The notes: generated by a model not told the origin, from the sequence alone. Positions 43,922-53,378 are shown, numbered from the stretch's first letter. The stretch: DNA of 64,000 nt from Gilvimarinus chinensis DSM 19667 (GCF_000377745.1 NZ_KB898707.1:1-64000), one strand, 5' to 3'. Program-made: numbers and translations.

Positions 43922-44698
43922 ATGACGGATTCAATCATTTCACAGCTATTTTCCGTAGAAGGAAAAGTTGCGCTTGTTAGCGGCGCAAGCCGCGGTTTGG
44001 GCCAAGCAATGGCGCTGGCGCTGGCGCAGGCCGGCGCCAAGGTTGTAGCTTTGGGCTCGCGCCCCGAAAGTTTGCAAAAAACCTGCGATCTGTTCAAAGA
44101 GCACAAATTGGAAATTCGCGCGCTGGGTTGCGACCAGCGTTCGGCGGACTCGATCCGCTCGACCGTGGCGCAGGTGCTGGAAGAGTTTGGTCGCATTGAT
44201 GTTCTCATTAATAACGCGGGGACTATTCATCGTGCGCCGGCACACGAATTTTCCGATGAAGATTGGGACGACGTCATTGAAACTAACCTCAACGGTGTGT
44301 TTCGTATGTGTCGCGAAGTGGGTCGTTCCATGCTTAAAAACGGGTCGGGAAAAATCATTAATATCGCCTCATTATTGAGCTTCTCCGGCGGCATTACCGT
44401 ACCTGCGTACGCGGCAAGTAAAGGAGGGGTGGCGCAGTTGACCAAAGCTCTGGCGAACGAATGGGCCAAAGATAATATTCAGGTGAATGCCATTGCTCCC
44501 GGTTATTTCGAAACCGACAATACCGAGAATCTACGCAAAGACTCGGAGCGCTCGGCCAGTATCAGTGCGCGCATTCCCACAGCGCGTTGGGGGATGCCCG
44601 ATGATTTAGCAGGCACCGCCATCTACCTGAGCAGTAAGGCATCTGATTATGTGAATGGTCACGTGCTTTTGGTCGACGGCGGTTGGATGGCGCGCTAA
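43922..44698 (+). CDS. kduD: 2-dehydro-3-deoxy-D-gluconate 5-dehydrogenase (DKII reductase)
   Basis: This 258-residue short-chain dehydrogenase has the NAD motif VSGASRGLGQAMA near residue 20, the INNAG motif near 95 and the catalytic YAASKGGVAQLTKALANEW (Tyr-x-x-x-Lys) near 160. VNAIAPGYFETDNTENLR near 185 is typical of KduD. It reduces DKII to KDG. The same DKII is the proposed intermediate of a published L-KDGal to D-KDG route in agar degraders, so it could serve both loci; that link is inference. AGAGGAT precedes the ATG. Confidence 0.93.
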   Translation: MTDSIISQLFSVEGKVALVSGASRGLGQAMALALAQAGAKVVALGSRPESLQKTCDLFKEHKLEIRALGCDQRSADSIRSTVAQVLEEFGRIDVLINNAGTIHRAPAHEFSDEDWDDVIETNLNGVFRMCREVGRSMLKNGSGKIINIASLLSFSGGITVPAYAASKGGVAQLTKALANEWAKDNIQVNAIAPGYFETDNTENLRKDSERSASISARIPTARWGMPDDLAGTAIYLSSKASDYVNGHVLLVDGGWMAR

Positions 44699-44743
44699 GC
44701 GTCATTCTTGCTTTCACATATTAACTGACATTGTATGTTTACT

Positions 44744-47158
44744 ATGAAAAAGATAAAGCTATTCTCCTTGGTGGCGATGGTTCTTAGTCTGATCCTGGCG
44801 GGCCAAATAGCACATGCTAAAATCTCTAAAGAGCTGTTTAACAGTGATTGGCAGTACTCCGAAGCCGGTATCGACAAACCGAGCGAGAGCGCCGATCACT
44901 GGCAAGCCATTACCTTGCCTCACACCTGGAACGCCAAAGATACCGTCGATCAGGTCCCCGGTTATCGTCGCGGCGTGAGCTGGTATAAAAAATCGTTTAA
45001 AGCGGATAAAGCCGATCGCCACTTTTTGCATTTTGAAGGCTCTAACATGGAAACGGATGTTTATCTCAATGGTAAACATGTAGGTTCCCATGTTGGTGGT
45101 TATATTGGTTTTGATGTTGAATTAACCGATGCAATTAAAACCCGCGGCAAGAATGAGCTTCTGGTTCGTGTTTCCAACGCTTATAACCCGCATCTTATTC
45201 CATCGCAAAAGTCGGACTTCTTTATTCACGGCGGCATTACGCGTGATGTGTGGTTAGTCAGCAAAAACGACGCGTTAATCGATCGATTTGAAGCGCGCGC
45301 CGACGATGTGAAAGACCAAGACTACAGCACTGACCTGACGGTGTTCCTTGATAGCAATAAAAAGGTTAAGGCCCGCTTAAAAGCAAGCCTTGTTGGGCCG
45401 AGTGGCGATGTGATTGCAACCACCGAACGGGATGTGGAGGTTGATAAAGGTCAGTCAGAAGAGACCCTAACGCTGAGCAACGTTGACGATGTAAAACTAT
45501 GGTCTCCTAAAGAGCCTAACCTTTACACGATTAAGGTTGAGCTCGTGGAGCGCAAGCGTGACCGTTCGTTGGATGTGGCCGAGTCTTCATTTGGTTATCG
45601 ATGGTTCGAGCAGGTTCCAGGAGAAGGTTTCTTTGTGAACGGCGAGCGGATTCTGCTTCGAGGGACACACAGGCACGAAGAAATTGCCGGTGTTGGCGCG
45701 GCTATGAGTAATGAGCAGCACCGCAATGATATGCAACTGATCAAGGATATGGGAGCAAACCTGGTCCGTTTGGGACACTATCCGCAAGATCCAGAAGTGT
45801 ACAAGGCCGCCAATGAAATCGGGCTGATTGTCTGGGACGAGCTACCCTGGTGTCGCGGTGGTAAAGGTGGCGAACAGTGGGAGAAAAATACCGAGCAATT
45901 ACTGCACGAGCAGCTGGCGCAGAACTTTAATCACGCCAGTATTGCCTTTTGGTCACTCGGCAACGAAATTTACTGGGAAGAAGATTTCCCCGGTGGTGGT
46001 CGTGATGAGATCTTGGTCCCTTATCTAAAAAAGCTAAACGATATTGTTAAAGCGAAGGATAGCTCACGCCTAACCAGTATTCGTAAATATTACCCGGGCT
46101 CAGATATCGTTGACTCTTTCTCGCCTTCTATTTGGGCAGGCTGGTATGGCGGTGCCTATGGTCAATACGAAGAAGCTTTGGTAGAGGCGCAAAAAAAGTA
46201 CCCCAATATGATTCATATGGAGTACGGCGGTTCCAGCCACGTAGGCCGCCATACCGAGAATCCGATCGATTCGAAGGGGATACGAGGTGCTCAGGTATCC
46301 GTTGAGGAAGCCGTAAATCAAACAGTTGTGAAGAGCGTTGCCAAGTCTTCGGACTGGAATGAGAACTATATGGTCGATCTTTTCGACTGGCATCTGATGG
46401 TGAGCGAATCATTGCCGGGGTTAACGGGAACCGCACAATGGGCGATTCGGGACTTTGGTACCCCGCTGCGCCCAGAGAACCCAATTCCGTATGTGAATCA
46501 AAAGGGCCTGTTCGATCGCGCAGGTAAACCCAAAGACTCTTACTACGTCTATGCCAGCTATTGGGCGCCAGAGCCTCTGTGCTATATCGAGTCTCATACA
46601 TGGATACATCGCTATGGTCCACAAGAAGGTCGTGAAGTAAGTGTTTTCTGTAACACCGAAACCGCCGAGTTGTTCCTAAACGGTGAATCTCTGGGTGAGA
46701 AGGTGCGCCAGCAAGGGCAATTCCCAGCCTCTGGGTTGGTTTGGCAGGTGCCTTTTAGCGAAGGTGAGAATCAATTGCGCGTGATTGGTCGCAATGGCGA
46801 CGAGAAAGCTGCCAGCGACGAAACTCAGGTGACCTATTACATTGGTGAGCCAGGTAAATTTGAGCGATTGAATGTCACTCAACGTACGCTTGATAACGGC
46901 AATGTTTTAGTTGAAGTGGCTGCCGAAGATCAAGAAGGCCGTCGTCTGACGACCTATTCAGATCGAATTTATTTCTCGGCACTGGGGTTTAACGACGCAT
47001 TGGTCGATGGGTTTGGTACCCCCGGACGTAGCAGTGTTATCGAAGCCGCTAACGGCTATGCCGCCATTGAGGTATCCCCGCAAGACGATCACCCAATTGT
47101 AGTGCAGGTTAAAACGCAAAACGTGAAAGGGGTCTATGTTGAGGTTGCGGCGCGCTGA
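44744..47158 (+). CDS. GH2 glycosidase (beta-galactosidase/beta-glucuronidase family), secreted
   Basis: The protein is 804 residues from MKKIKLFSLVAMVLSLILAGQIAHA, a clear signal peptide; an ATG three codons upstream is possible. The GH2 sugar-binding sandwich (WQAITLPHTWNAKD, then RHFLHFEGSNMETDVYLNG), immunoglobulin-like domain and TIM barrel are in order. Acid/base glutamate lies in FWSLGNEIYWEED (about residue 408) and the nucleophile in MIHMEYGGSSH (about 493). The 85-residue spacing is like GH2 beta-glucuronidases and galactosidases. A periplasmic exo-beta-glycosidase trimming uronide oligosaccharides is inferred. It follows kduD in the GH105 transcript. Confidence 0.92.
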   Translation: MKKIKLFSLVAMVLSLILAGQIAHAKISKELFNSDWQYSEAGIDKPSESADHWQAITLPHTWNAKDTVDQVPGYRRGVSWYKKSFKADKADRHFLHFEGSNMETDVYLNGKHVGSHVGGYIGFDVELTDAIKTRGKNELLVRVSNAYNPHLIPSQKSDFFIHGGITRDVWLVSKNDALIDRFEARADDVKDQDYSTDLTVFLDSNKKVKARLKASLVGPSGDVIATTERDVEVDKGQSEETLTLSNVDDVKLWSPKEPNLYTIKVELVERKRDRSLDVAESSFGYRWFEQVPGEGFFVNGERILLRGTHRHEEIAGVGAAMSNEQHRNDMQLIKDMGANLVRLGHYPQDPEVYKAANEIGLIVWDELPWCRGGKGGEQWEKNTEQLLHEQLAQNFNHASIAFWSLGNEIYWEEDFPGGGRDEILVPYLKKLNDIVKAKDSSRLTSIRKYYPGSDIVDSFSPSIWAGWYGGAYGQYEEALVEAQKKYPNMIHMEYGGSSHVGRHTENPIDSKGIRGAQVSVEEAVNQTVVKSVAKSSDWNENYMVDLFDWHLMVSESLPGLTGTAQWAIRDFGTPLRPENPIPYVNQKGLFDRAGKPKDSYYVYASYWAPEPLCYIESHTWIHRYGPQEGREVSVFCNTETAELFLNGESLGEKVRQQGQFPASGLVWQVPFSEGENQLRVIGRNGDEKAASDETQVTYYIGEPGKFERLNVTQRTLDNGNVLVEVAAEDQEGRRLTTYSDRIYFSALGFNDALVDGFGTPGRSSVIEAANGYAAIEVSPQDDHPIVVQVKTQNVKGVYVEVAAR

Positions 47159-47235
47159 GGCGCCCGCAGCCCTCGACATTAAGCTGTAAAAATAATAGGC
47201 GACTATATTTAGTTATCGCAAAACCCCCCTATAAG

Positions 47236-47254
47236 TGGTAAACTGGTAATACCA
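47236..47254. promoter_or_regulatory. hexuronate operator upstream of uxuA
   Basis: TGGTAAACTGGTAATACCA matches the 19-bp pattern and holds a perfect TGGTAATACCA core (47244-47254). A TATAAG -10-like box (47230-47235) abuts it. A further inverted repeat flanks the whole site: GGCGACTATA (47198-47207) and TATAAGTCGCC (47267-47277). The uxuA ATG is 51 bp downstream. Confidence 0.78.
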
Positions 47255-47304
47255 GTTAGGGCGATCTATAAGTCGCCGCCGCGAATTAAGTTAGGAATGT
47301 AAAA

Positions 47305-48486
47305 ATGCAAGAGTCTTGGAGATGGTTTGGGCCAAGTGATTCCATATCGCTAGCAAAGATTAAGCAAGCCGGGGCAACACACATTGTTACCTCTATGCAT
47401 GAAATACCCACAGGTGAGGTTTGGCCTGAGGAAGAGGTTAAAGCGCGCAATGAGCTAATTCAGGCAGCGGGTTTGGAGTGGAATGTGGTAGAAAGCATTC
47501 CACTGCACAATGACATTAAAACTCGCAGCGGCAATTACCAGCAATTGATAGAAAACTACAAAGAATCTATTAAAAGTGTCGGTAAGGCTGGTATTCCTGC
47601 GGTGTGCTATAACTTCATGCCGGTAGTGGATTGGACTCGAACGAATCTCAGTTATCGTTTACCTAACAGTAGCCAAGCTCTGCGATTTGAGATTACCGAT
47701 TTTGCAGCCTACGACGTTTATATACTTAAACGCGAAAATGCAGAGTCCGATTACACTCAAGCGGTTCTTGAGAAAGCTAAAGCCCGATTCGAGGCTATGA
47801 GCGAGCAAGAGCAGCTTTTGTTAGAGAAAAATATTATTGCTGGCTTGCCTGGAGGAGAGGGGTCTTACACGCGAGAGTCAATCAAGCTTGCTATTGAGCA
47901 ATTCATAGCCCTGGGCACCGAAGGTTTACGTCATAACCTTATGGAGTTTCTGAGGGAAGTGGTACCCGTTGCAGAGCAAGCTGGCGTGAAGTTGTGTATT
48001 CATCCCGATGATCCGCCGTTCTCATTATTCGGTTTGCCGCGAGTGGTCTCTACCGCAGACGACGCCCGAAAAATATTGACTACTGTCAATAGTCCAGCGA
48101 ATGGTCTTACTTTGTGTGCAGGGTCTTATGGCGCTCGCTGCGATAATGACTTAGTGGCTATGGCAGAAGAGTTTGGTTCGCGAATCTATTTCGTTCACCT
48201 GCGTAACGTAAAACGTGAAGAAGATGGTTCTTTCTTTGAGTCGGATCACTTGGATGGCGATAACGATATGGTGGGGCTTATCAATGCCTTGCTTAAAGAA
48301 GAGCGCCGCCGTAAACAGAATGGCGAAAGCATGATTTCTATTCCAATGCGGCCCGATCACGGTCACTTAATGGCCGATGAAGAAAAAGCCGAAGGTGTTA
48401 AACCAGGTTACTCCTACAATGGCCGAATGCGTGGCCTGGCCGAACTGCGCGGTGTTATTCACGCTGTAAGTCAATTGAATCCCTAA
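47305..48486 (+). CDS. uxuA: D-mannonate dehydratase
   Basis: This 393-residue protein is of normal UxuA length. SWRWFGPSDSISLAKIKQAGATHIVTSMH opens the barrel; GIPAVCYNFMPVVDWTRT near residue 98, AGVKLCIHPDDPPF near 228, CAGSYGARCDND near 270, and PMRPDHGHLMADE near 347 are the metal-site motifs. It dehydrates D-mannonate to KDG, completing UxaC-UxuB-UxuA. It is a single-gene transcript with its own operator and a strong terminator. Confidence 0.96.
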   Translation: MQESWRWFGPSDSISLAKIKQAGATHIVTSMHEIPTGEVWPEEEVKARNELIQAAGLEWNVVESIPLHNDIKTRSGNYQQLIENYKESIKSVGKAGIPAVCYNFMPVVDWTRTNLSYRLPNSSQALRFEITDFAAYDVYILKRENAESDYTQAVLEKAKARFEAMSEQEQLLLEKNIIAGLPGGEGSYTRESIKLAIEQFIALGTEGLRHNLMEFLREVVPVAEQAGVKLCIHPDDPPFSLFGLPRVVSTADDARKILTTVNSPANGLTLCAGSYGARCDNDLVAMAEEFGSRIYFVHLRNVKREEDGSFFESDHLDGDNDMVGLINALLKEERRRKQNGESMISIPMRPDHGHLMADEEKAEGVKPGYSYNGRMRGLAELRGVIHAVSQLNP

Positions 48487-48508
48487 ACCTCCTTGTCTGT
48501 ATTGACAT

Positions 48509-48536
48509 GCCGGCGGCTACGCCGCCGGCCTTTTTT
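48509..48536 (+). terminator. intrinsic terminator after uxuA
   Basis: GCCGGCGGC and GCCGCCGGC form a perfect nine-base-pair GC stem around a three-base loop, followed by a T6 tract. It lies 23 bp after the uxuA stop and just before the convergent lactonase gene. Confidence 0.9.
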
Positions 48537-48546
48537 GAAAGTTTCT

Positions 48547-49689
48547 CTAGAGTAGTTGTCGGTCGTCAAATAAAATACATATAGGTTCCGGTAAGTTTAT
48601 TGTTTTATTTGTTTGGTACTGTAACAACCCCAGGTCCTGATCAATCGAAAATACCGATACCGTGTTGGAATGTTGCCCTGCGGCAAGCAACCATTTTCCC
48701 GATAGGTCAATATTAATGTTACGCGGGTAGGCGCCACGTACGTGTTCTGTTTCTAGCAGCTCTGGTGTGGCGCCCTCCTTGATAGTGAAAACGCTTACCG
48801 AGTCGTGTCCTCGATTCCCCGAGTAAACAAATTTGCCATTGGGGTGAACTAAAATTTCAGAGGCAGAATTAAACGCCTCTTGCAGTTTTTTTTGCTTTGA
48901 TAATGTAGGCGTTACGGACACTAGCTCAGCTTTTCCTTTAGTAGCATCATATTTAAACGTTGAAATACTTAACTCAAGTTCATTCAAAAGATAAATATAG
49001 TCGCCATCGATTGAAAAGCGCATATGTCTTGGCCCGCCCCCCTCTACAGTTATAGCTCTAGAGTGGTAAGTTAGAACCTGCTTACCTTCTGATACTTTAT
49101 ATATTAAGACAGCATCAAGACCCAAATCGGGTACAAGCGCATATTTTCCATCGGGAGAAAAACCAACCCAGTGCGGATGTGGGCTGTCTTGTCGATCTTC
49201 ATATACTTGACTTCCGCCCTCGTGTTCTATTAGTTGAGTGCGAGAGGCGAGGGCGCCATTATTCTGCAATAGAAATATAGCCACAGAACCACCACCATAT
49301 TGTACAGTTGCGACAAATTTTCCCGATGGGTGTACGGCAATGTGAGTACCCGATCCGTCACCAATCTCAACACTGTTAATAAAAGTTAAAGACCCATCGA
49401 TGTTTTTTTTATAAGCTGCGACAACTGGAGTTTCGTCGATCTTAGCGACGGCGTAAATAATATCCAAGGTGGGGTGTTTAGCTAGGAAGCCTGGGGCATT
49501 GATATCAGCTACCCGCTTGGCGGTTGAAAGTGTTCCATTTGATTCATCAAATATAGCGTGATAGATGCCATCGCCATATTCATTGCCTGTACCAAAATAA
49601 ACGTCTTGGTCTGCTAGCGCAGCGTGATTCAAAAATAGAGAAACCAAAAACGAGCCGAATGACATTTTTTTTAGCGGTTTGTTGTTCAT
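48547..49689 (-). CDS. secreted seven-bladed beta-propeller lactonase family protein
   Basis: The protein is 380 residues from MNNKPLKKMSFGSFLVSLFLNHAALA, a signal peptide. The frame extends 41 codons upstream without family support. VYFGTGNEYGDGIYHAIFDESNGTLS opens the first blade; GDGSGTHIAVHPSGKFVATVQYGGGSV, PHPHWVGFSPDGKYALVPDLGLDAV and GGGPRHMRFSIDGDYIYLLNEL are lactonase-propeller motifs as in YbhE-type 6-phosphogluconolactonases. A periplasmic aldonolactonase, or a non-enzymatic propeller, are the choices. It is convergent with uxuA and divergent from the TBDR at 50402. Confidence 0.83.
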   Translation of the reverse strand: MNNKPLKKMSFGSFLVSLFLNHAALADQDVYFGTGNEYGDGIYHAIFDESNGTLSTAKRVADINAPGFLAKHPTLDIIYAVAKIDETPVVAAYKKNIDGSLTFINSVEIGDGSGTHIAVHPSGKFVATVQYGGGSVAIFLLQNNGALASRTQLIEHEGGSQVYEDRQDSPHPHWVGFSPDGKYALVPDLGLDAVLIYKVSEGKQVLTYHSRAITVEGGGPRHMRFSIDGDYIYLLNELELSISTFKYDATKGKAELVSVTPTLSKQKKLQEAFNSASEILVHPNGKFVYSGNRGHDSVSVFTIKEGATPELLETEHVRGAYPRNINIDLSGKWLLAAGQHSNTVSVFSIDQDLGLLQYQTNKTINLPEPICILFDDRQLL

Positions 49690-50226
49690 TCTTGAAAGAA
49701 GGTGAAGCATATTTCGTCCTAAAAAAATGGTTGTTATGACACGCTTGTGTACAAACCAGAAAATTGATGTAAGTGACTGAAGAGCCTCGTAGAAACAAGA
49801 TGCCATAATCATAGTTGATGTTCTATATTATCCGAACGAGAAAAATACGCCCCTGAATGCGATACACAATAGGCTCGGATAAATTCATAAAGTCTATGTC
49901 GCACTTAAGCAGGGCGAGTTTGACAGAGGTTCTATTGGCGTAGCTGAAGCTCAGCGCTATCGCCACGACAAAGCGGCAACAACAAATGCTTCGAAATCTG
50001 GAATTCGAAGAACCTGAGGGTAAAAAGACTAAGTTTTCCATTACCGATTTTGTGGTCTGCGTAAGAAAGTTTGGCCAGTTCTTTATTTAATTTTTCAATT
50101 GTTACTGTTTCTTCTAATAGAGAGTGTCCATGATAAGGCCAGCCCTGGTGCACCAGTGCCTCATGTAAGTTGCTGATATTATAAAGTTTATTATGGATTT
50201 ATATCTATTCCTTAAATAATGCCCTC
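49690..50226. other. intergenic region with a possible decayed reading frame
   Basis: Between the lactonase start and the TBDR promoter no intact gene is supported. On the minus strand near 50000-50165 there is a protein-like run (HQGWPYHGHSLLEETVTIEKLNKEL) that is open without a start upstream and continues into low-quality sequence. It may be the relic of a gene. I do not recognise it. Confidence 0.35.
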
Positions 50227-50284
50227 TTGATTTTTTTAAAACCTTCAAATTGTAATCGGTCAAACTGGTAATGCCACTTTACCA
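50227..50284 (+). promoter_or_regulatory. promoter and hexuronate operator upstream of TBDR 4
   Basis: TTGATT (50227-50232) and TGTAAT (50251-50256), spaced by 18 bp, form a reasonable sigma-70 promoter. Ten bases downstream lies the 19-bp operator at 50266-50284, which reads TGGTAAAGTGGCATTACCA on the minus strand, with perfect TGGTAA/TTACCA arms. A bound repressor would block transcription start. Confidence 0.7.
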
Positions 50285-50401
50285 TAAGGCTGGCTTGGTT
50301 CATACTCTATATGCGCTAAAGCAAGTTTTAACTTCTGCTGGGTGCCCAGGTGCTTTCAGCAGCGAATCACTAAATATAATGTATAAGATGTAGGAGAAAG
50401 T

Positions 50402-53314
50402 ATGAGCTCCCCGAGACAGCCACAGATGGCAAAAAAATCAGTGCGTTATACCCGCAAGATCCTAGCAACTGCAATTGCAGCGAGTGTGTTTCCATCAGCT
50501 ATCGCCTTTGCGCAAAATGACGATGATTCGATGTTGCTAGAGGAAGTTATTGTTACCGGCTCGTTGCGCGATACTATGCGTAATTCGATTGAGATTAAGC
50601 GCGATGCCGAAACAATCGTCGATGTGATTTCCGCCTCGGACATGGGTGCCCTTCCAGACTTATCTGTTGCCGAAACGCTTGAGCGTATTGTGGGTGTGAC
50701 CGGTGACCGCTTTAAAGGCAATGCTAGTGAAATATCCGTTCGTGGTCTTGGCCCCTTCCTTGGTTACTCCACCTATAACGGCCGAGAGGTTTCCTCCGGT
50801 AGTGGTAACCGTTCAATAGCCTTTTCACAATTTCCCTCTGAGCTCGTAAACGGTGCGGTAGTTTATAAATCGCAGTCAGCCGATTTAGTCGAAGGTGGTG
50901 TAGCGGGTCTGATCGATCTGGAGAGTATACGCCCGCTGGATTATGGCAAGCGCCGTTTTCAGGCTGAGATTAAAGGCAACTACAACGACTATGACGCCAA
51001 GTTGAATGGTGATGATGGCTTGGGGTATCGCGGATCGATCTCCTATACGGATATCTTTGAGACAGGCATAGGCGATATTGGCTTTGCTATTGGTTACGCG
51101 GGTCACGACTCTTCTACTCCAGAAGAAAGCTTCAATGCGAGTTCTACCCTGCGCAACTGTAACTCAGATTACATCAATGATGGTCAGTCTGGTGGCTGGA
51201 ACGCGTGTAGCTGGAGCGATGACAACGCCGCGGCTAACGGCGGCGCGGCAGCCGATGGCGATTATTATTTTGTTCCCAATCTTTTCTACTTCCGTCAGAT
51301 GGAATCTGAAGAAACCCGTGATGCGGTGATGACGACCGTACAGTGGGAGCCCAATGAAGATTGGAGTATCACGGCTGATGCGCAATGGTCTAATCGTTTC
51401 TATTATGAAGACCGCCATGATTTATACTTTGATGATGGTCGCAACAATATCGGTCAGTGGGAAACAAACGACGAACATGCCTTGATTTCTTATACCGGCC
51501 ATACCCGGATTGGCACTTATGGTGAGTATCGCGAGCGTGACGAAGACTATATGGGCGGCGGCCTGAACTTTGCCTGGAGTGCCACCGATCGCTTAGTTTT
51601 AACAGCTGATATTTCTTACTCTGATACCACACGCTATCAAGAAACCTGGCAGGCTCGATTCCGCTCCGATAGGCTTTGGTACGACTATGAAAACCAGGGC
51701 AGCGATAACTTCCCCTCAATATCGCTTTATGAAGATCTTGATGATCCGACCGGATCAAGTGTCGACTACAGCCTGTTGAATGACTACAGCTTGTATGACG
51801 CTAATCAACGAGCACGCTATGGTGAGCTTGAGGTTAACGACACTATCAGCGCCCTTGCCGTGGATGCAGTCTATGATCTGGAAGGTAGTTTCTTTACCTC
51901 ATTAGAAGCCGGTGCGCGCTTCTCGAGCCACGAACATCATAACTATGCAGAGGATCGCGCCCAGTATACCGATACGAACTTTGCGGATGTATCCACCATT
52001 GAACAGAATTGCGCCACTGATTACCCACAACACGGCTATGGAGAAGACGCCAATTCCAGTTTTAGCGAATGGGCAACCTTCGATACCATGTGTGCTTTTG
52101 ACAGCATGTGGGGTACTGAGGACTGGGCATTATCACCTCAAGACCCAAGCGCGGCTGATATTAACTTGACTGAAGATATTAGCGCTATTTTCGCGAAGGT
52201 TAACTTTGCCACCGAGCTTGGTAATGTCGATGTCACCGGTAATATTGGTGTTCGAGTTGTTGAAACTAGTATCGAGTCAATCGGTTATCGACAAGATTAT
52301 AGTGTTGTCGAGAACAATGCGGGCACCCCCGATAACCCAGAAGATGATAGCTTTTATTTAGAGCCAGTTCCCGATACTTTGAGTGAAGAAAATTTTGATA
52401 ATAGCTATGTAAATGTACTGCCAAGCGTCAATGTTAACTTTGGTTTAACTGAAGACGTGCAGCTTCGCGCAGCCATTTACTCGGCTATTTCGCGCCCTGA
52501 TATGTGGTGGATGGGTGCCGGTCGCGATCTGGATCTAGGTGATGGCGAAGAAGAGTTCTCAAGTGTTGAAGACGCTATTGCCGCTGGTACTGCCACAGCT
52601 CAAGGCAACCCAAATATGGAAGCAACCGAATCGGTGAATTACGATTTGTCGGTTTCTTGGTTCCCTCGTGAAGATACTATGTTATCGGCTGCTCTGTATT
52701 ACAAGGAGTTCGAAGCTGGCCTACAAGTAGCGGATCCCTCTAGTGTTCAAGAAGCATTTAATATCGATGGTGAAGACTACACAATGGATGTTGATGGCTT
52801 AATTGAGAACACCTCAGAATCGTCCAGCATTAGTGGGGTTGAGCTTAGTTTGCAGCATGGCTTTACCCATTTGCCTGAACCACTAGATGGGCTGGGTATT
52901 ATGGGTGGCATCAATATAGCCGATACAGATTTTGAGTATCAGGAGAATGGCTCTGAGATAACGGACGATGTGGTTGTTGACCCTGCTAATCTTCCCGGTT
53001 TCTCTAAGAAAAGCTATAACGCCGAGATCTATTGGGAGAATTATGGGTTCACCACGCGCTTGTCATACAAGTATCGATCAGATTATTTGAAGCCTTTTGG
53101 TAGTGACTTTGGCCAAACTAACCGGTTTGTGGACGATACTAGCTCTGTAGATTTATCGTTGGCCTATAACCTTACTAAGAATCTTCAGGTGAAAATGCAA
53201 GCGCTTAACTTAACTAACGAACCCTATGTAGAGTATCGCGTAGCGCAAGACGCCTTTACCCGAATCGAGTATAGTGGTACCAAGTACTTTTTGGGGGTAA
53301 GGTATAAAATGTAG
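50402..53314 (+). CDS. TonB-dependent receptor 4 (hexuronate locus)
   Basis: This 970-residue receptor has a basic N-region and signal peptide ending ...FPSAIAFAQ, a TonB box region EEVIVTGSLRDTM, and a plug with LPDLSVAETLERIVGVTGDR and ISVRGLGPFLGYSTYNGREV. The barrel closes with YFLGVRYKM. TAGGAGA precedes the ATG. It is rich in acidic residues in its loops. The upstream 19-bp operator makes it part of the hexuronate regulon, so uptake of a glucuronic-acid oligosaccharide is likely, though inferred. A terminator follows. Confidence 0.93.
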   Translation: MSSPRQPQMAKKSVRYTRKILATAIAASVFPSAIAFAQNDDDSMLLEEVIVTGSLRDTMRNSIEIKRDAETIVDVISASDMGALPDLSVAETLERIVGVTGDRFKGNASEISVRGLGPFLGYSTYNGREVSSGSGNRSIAFSQFPSELVNGAVVYKSQSADLVEGGVAGLIDLESIRPLDYGKRRFQAEIKGNYNDYDAKLNGDDGLGYRGSISYTDIFETGIGDIGFAIGYAGHDSSTPEESFNASSTLRNCNSDYINDGQSGGWNACSWSDDNAAANGGAAADGDYYFVPNLFYFRQMESEETRDAVMTTVQWEPNEDWSITADAQWSNRFYYEDRHDLYFDDGRNNIGQWETNDEHALISYTGHTRIGTYGEYRERDEDYMGGGLNFAWSATDRLVLTADISYSDTTRYQETWQARFRSDRLWYDYENQGSDNFPSISLYEDLDDPTGSSVDYSLLNDYSLYDANQRARYGELEVNDTISALAVDAVYDLEGSFFTSLEAGARFSSHEHHNYAEDRAQYTDTNFADVSTIEQNCATDYPQHGYGEDANSSFSEWATFDTMCAFDSMWGTEDWALSPQDPSAADINLTEDISAIFAKVNFATELGNVDVTGNIGVRVVETSIESIGYRQDYSVVENNAGTPDNPEDDSFYLEPVPDTLSEENFDNSYVNVLPSVNVNFGLTEDVQLRAAIYSAISRPDMWWMGAGRDLDLGDGEEEFSSVEDAIAAGTATAQGNPNMEATESVNYDLSVSWFPREDTMLSAALYYKEFEAGLQVADPSSVQEAFNIDGEDYTMDVDGLIENTSESSSISGVELSLQHGFTHLPEPLDGLGIMGGINIADTDFEYQENGSEITDDVVVDPANLPGFSKKSYNAEIYWENYGFTTRLSYKYRSDYLKPFGSDFGQTNRFVDDTSSVDLSLAYNLTKNLQVKMQALNLTNEPYVEYRVAQDAFTRIEYSGTKYFLGVRYKM

Positions 53315-53378
53315 TGATTAATGCCACGCACAGGCGTTAAGTGTCACGCCTTATAAGTGCTTGATTATCGTTGCGAAG

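Noticed and set aside
49690-49812. 41-codon N-terminal extension of the propeller lactonase
   Set aside because: The signal peptide begins at MNNKPLKK; the extension has no family similarity or ribosome site.
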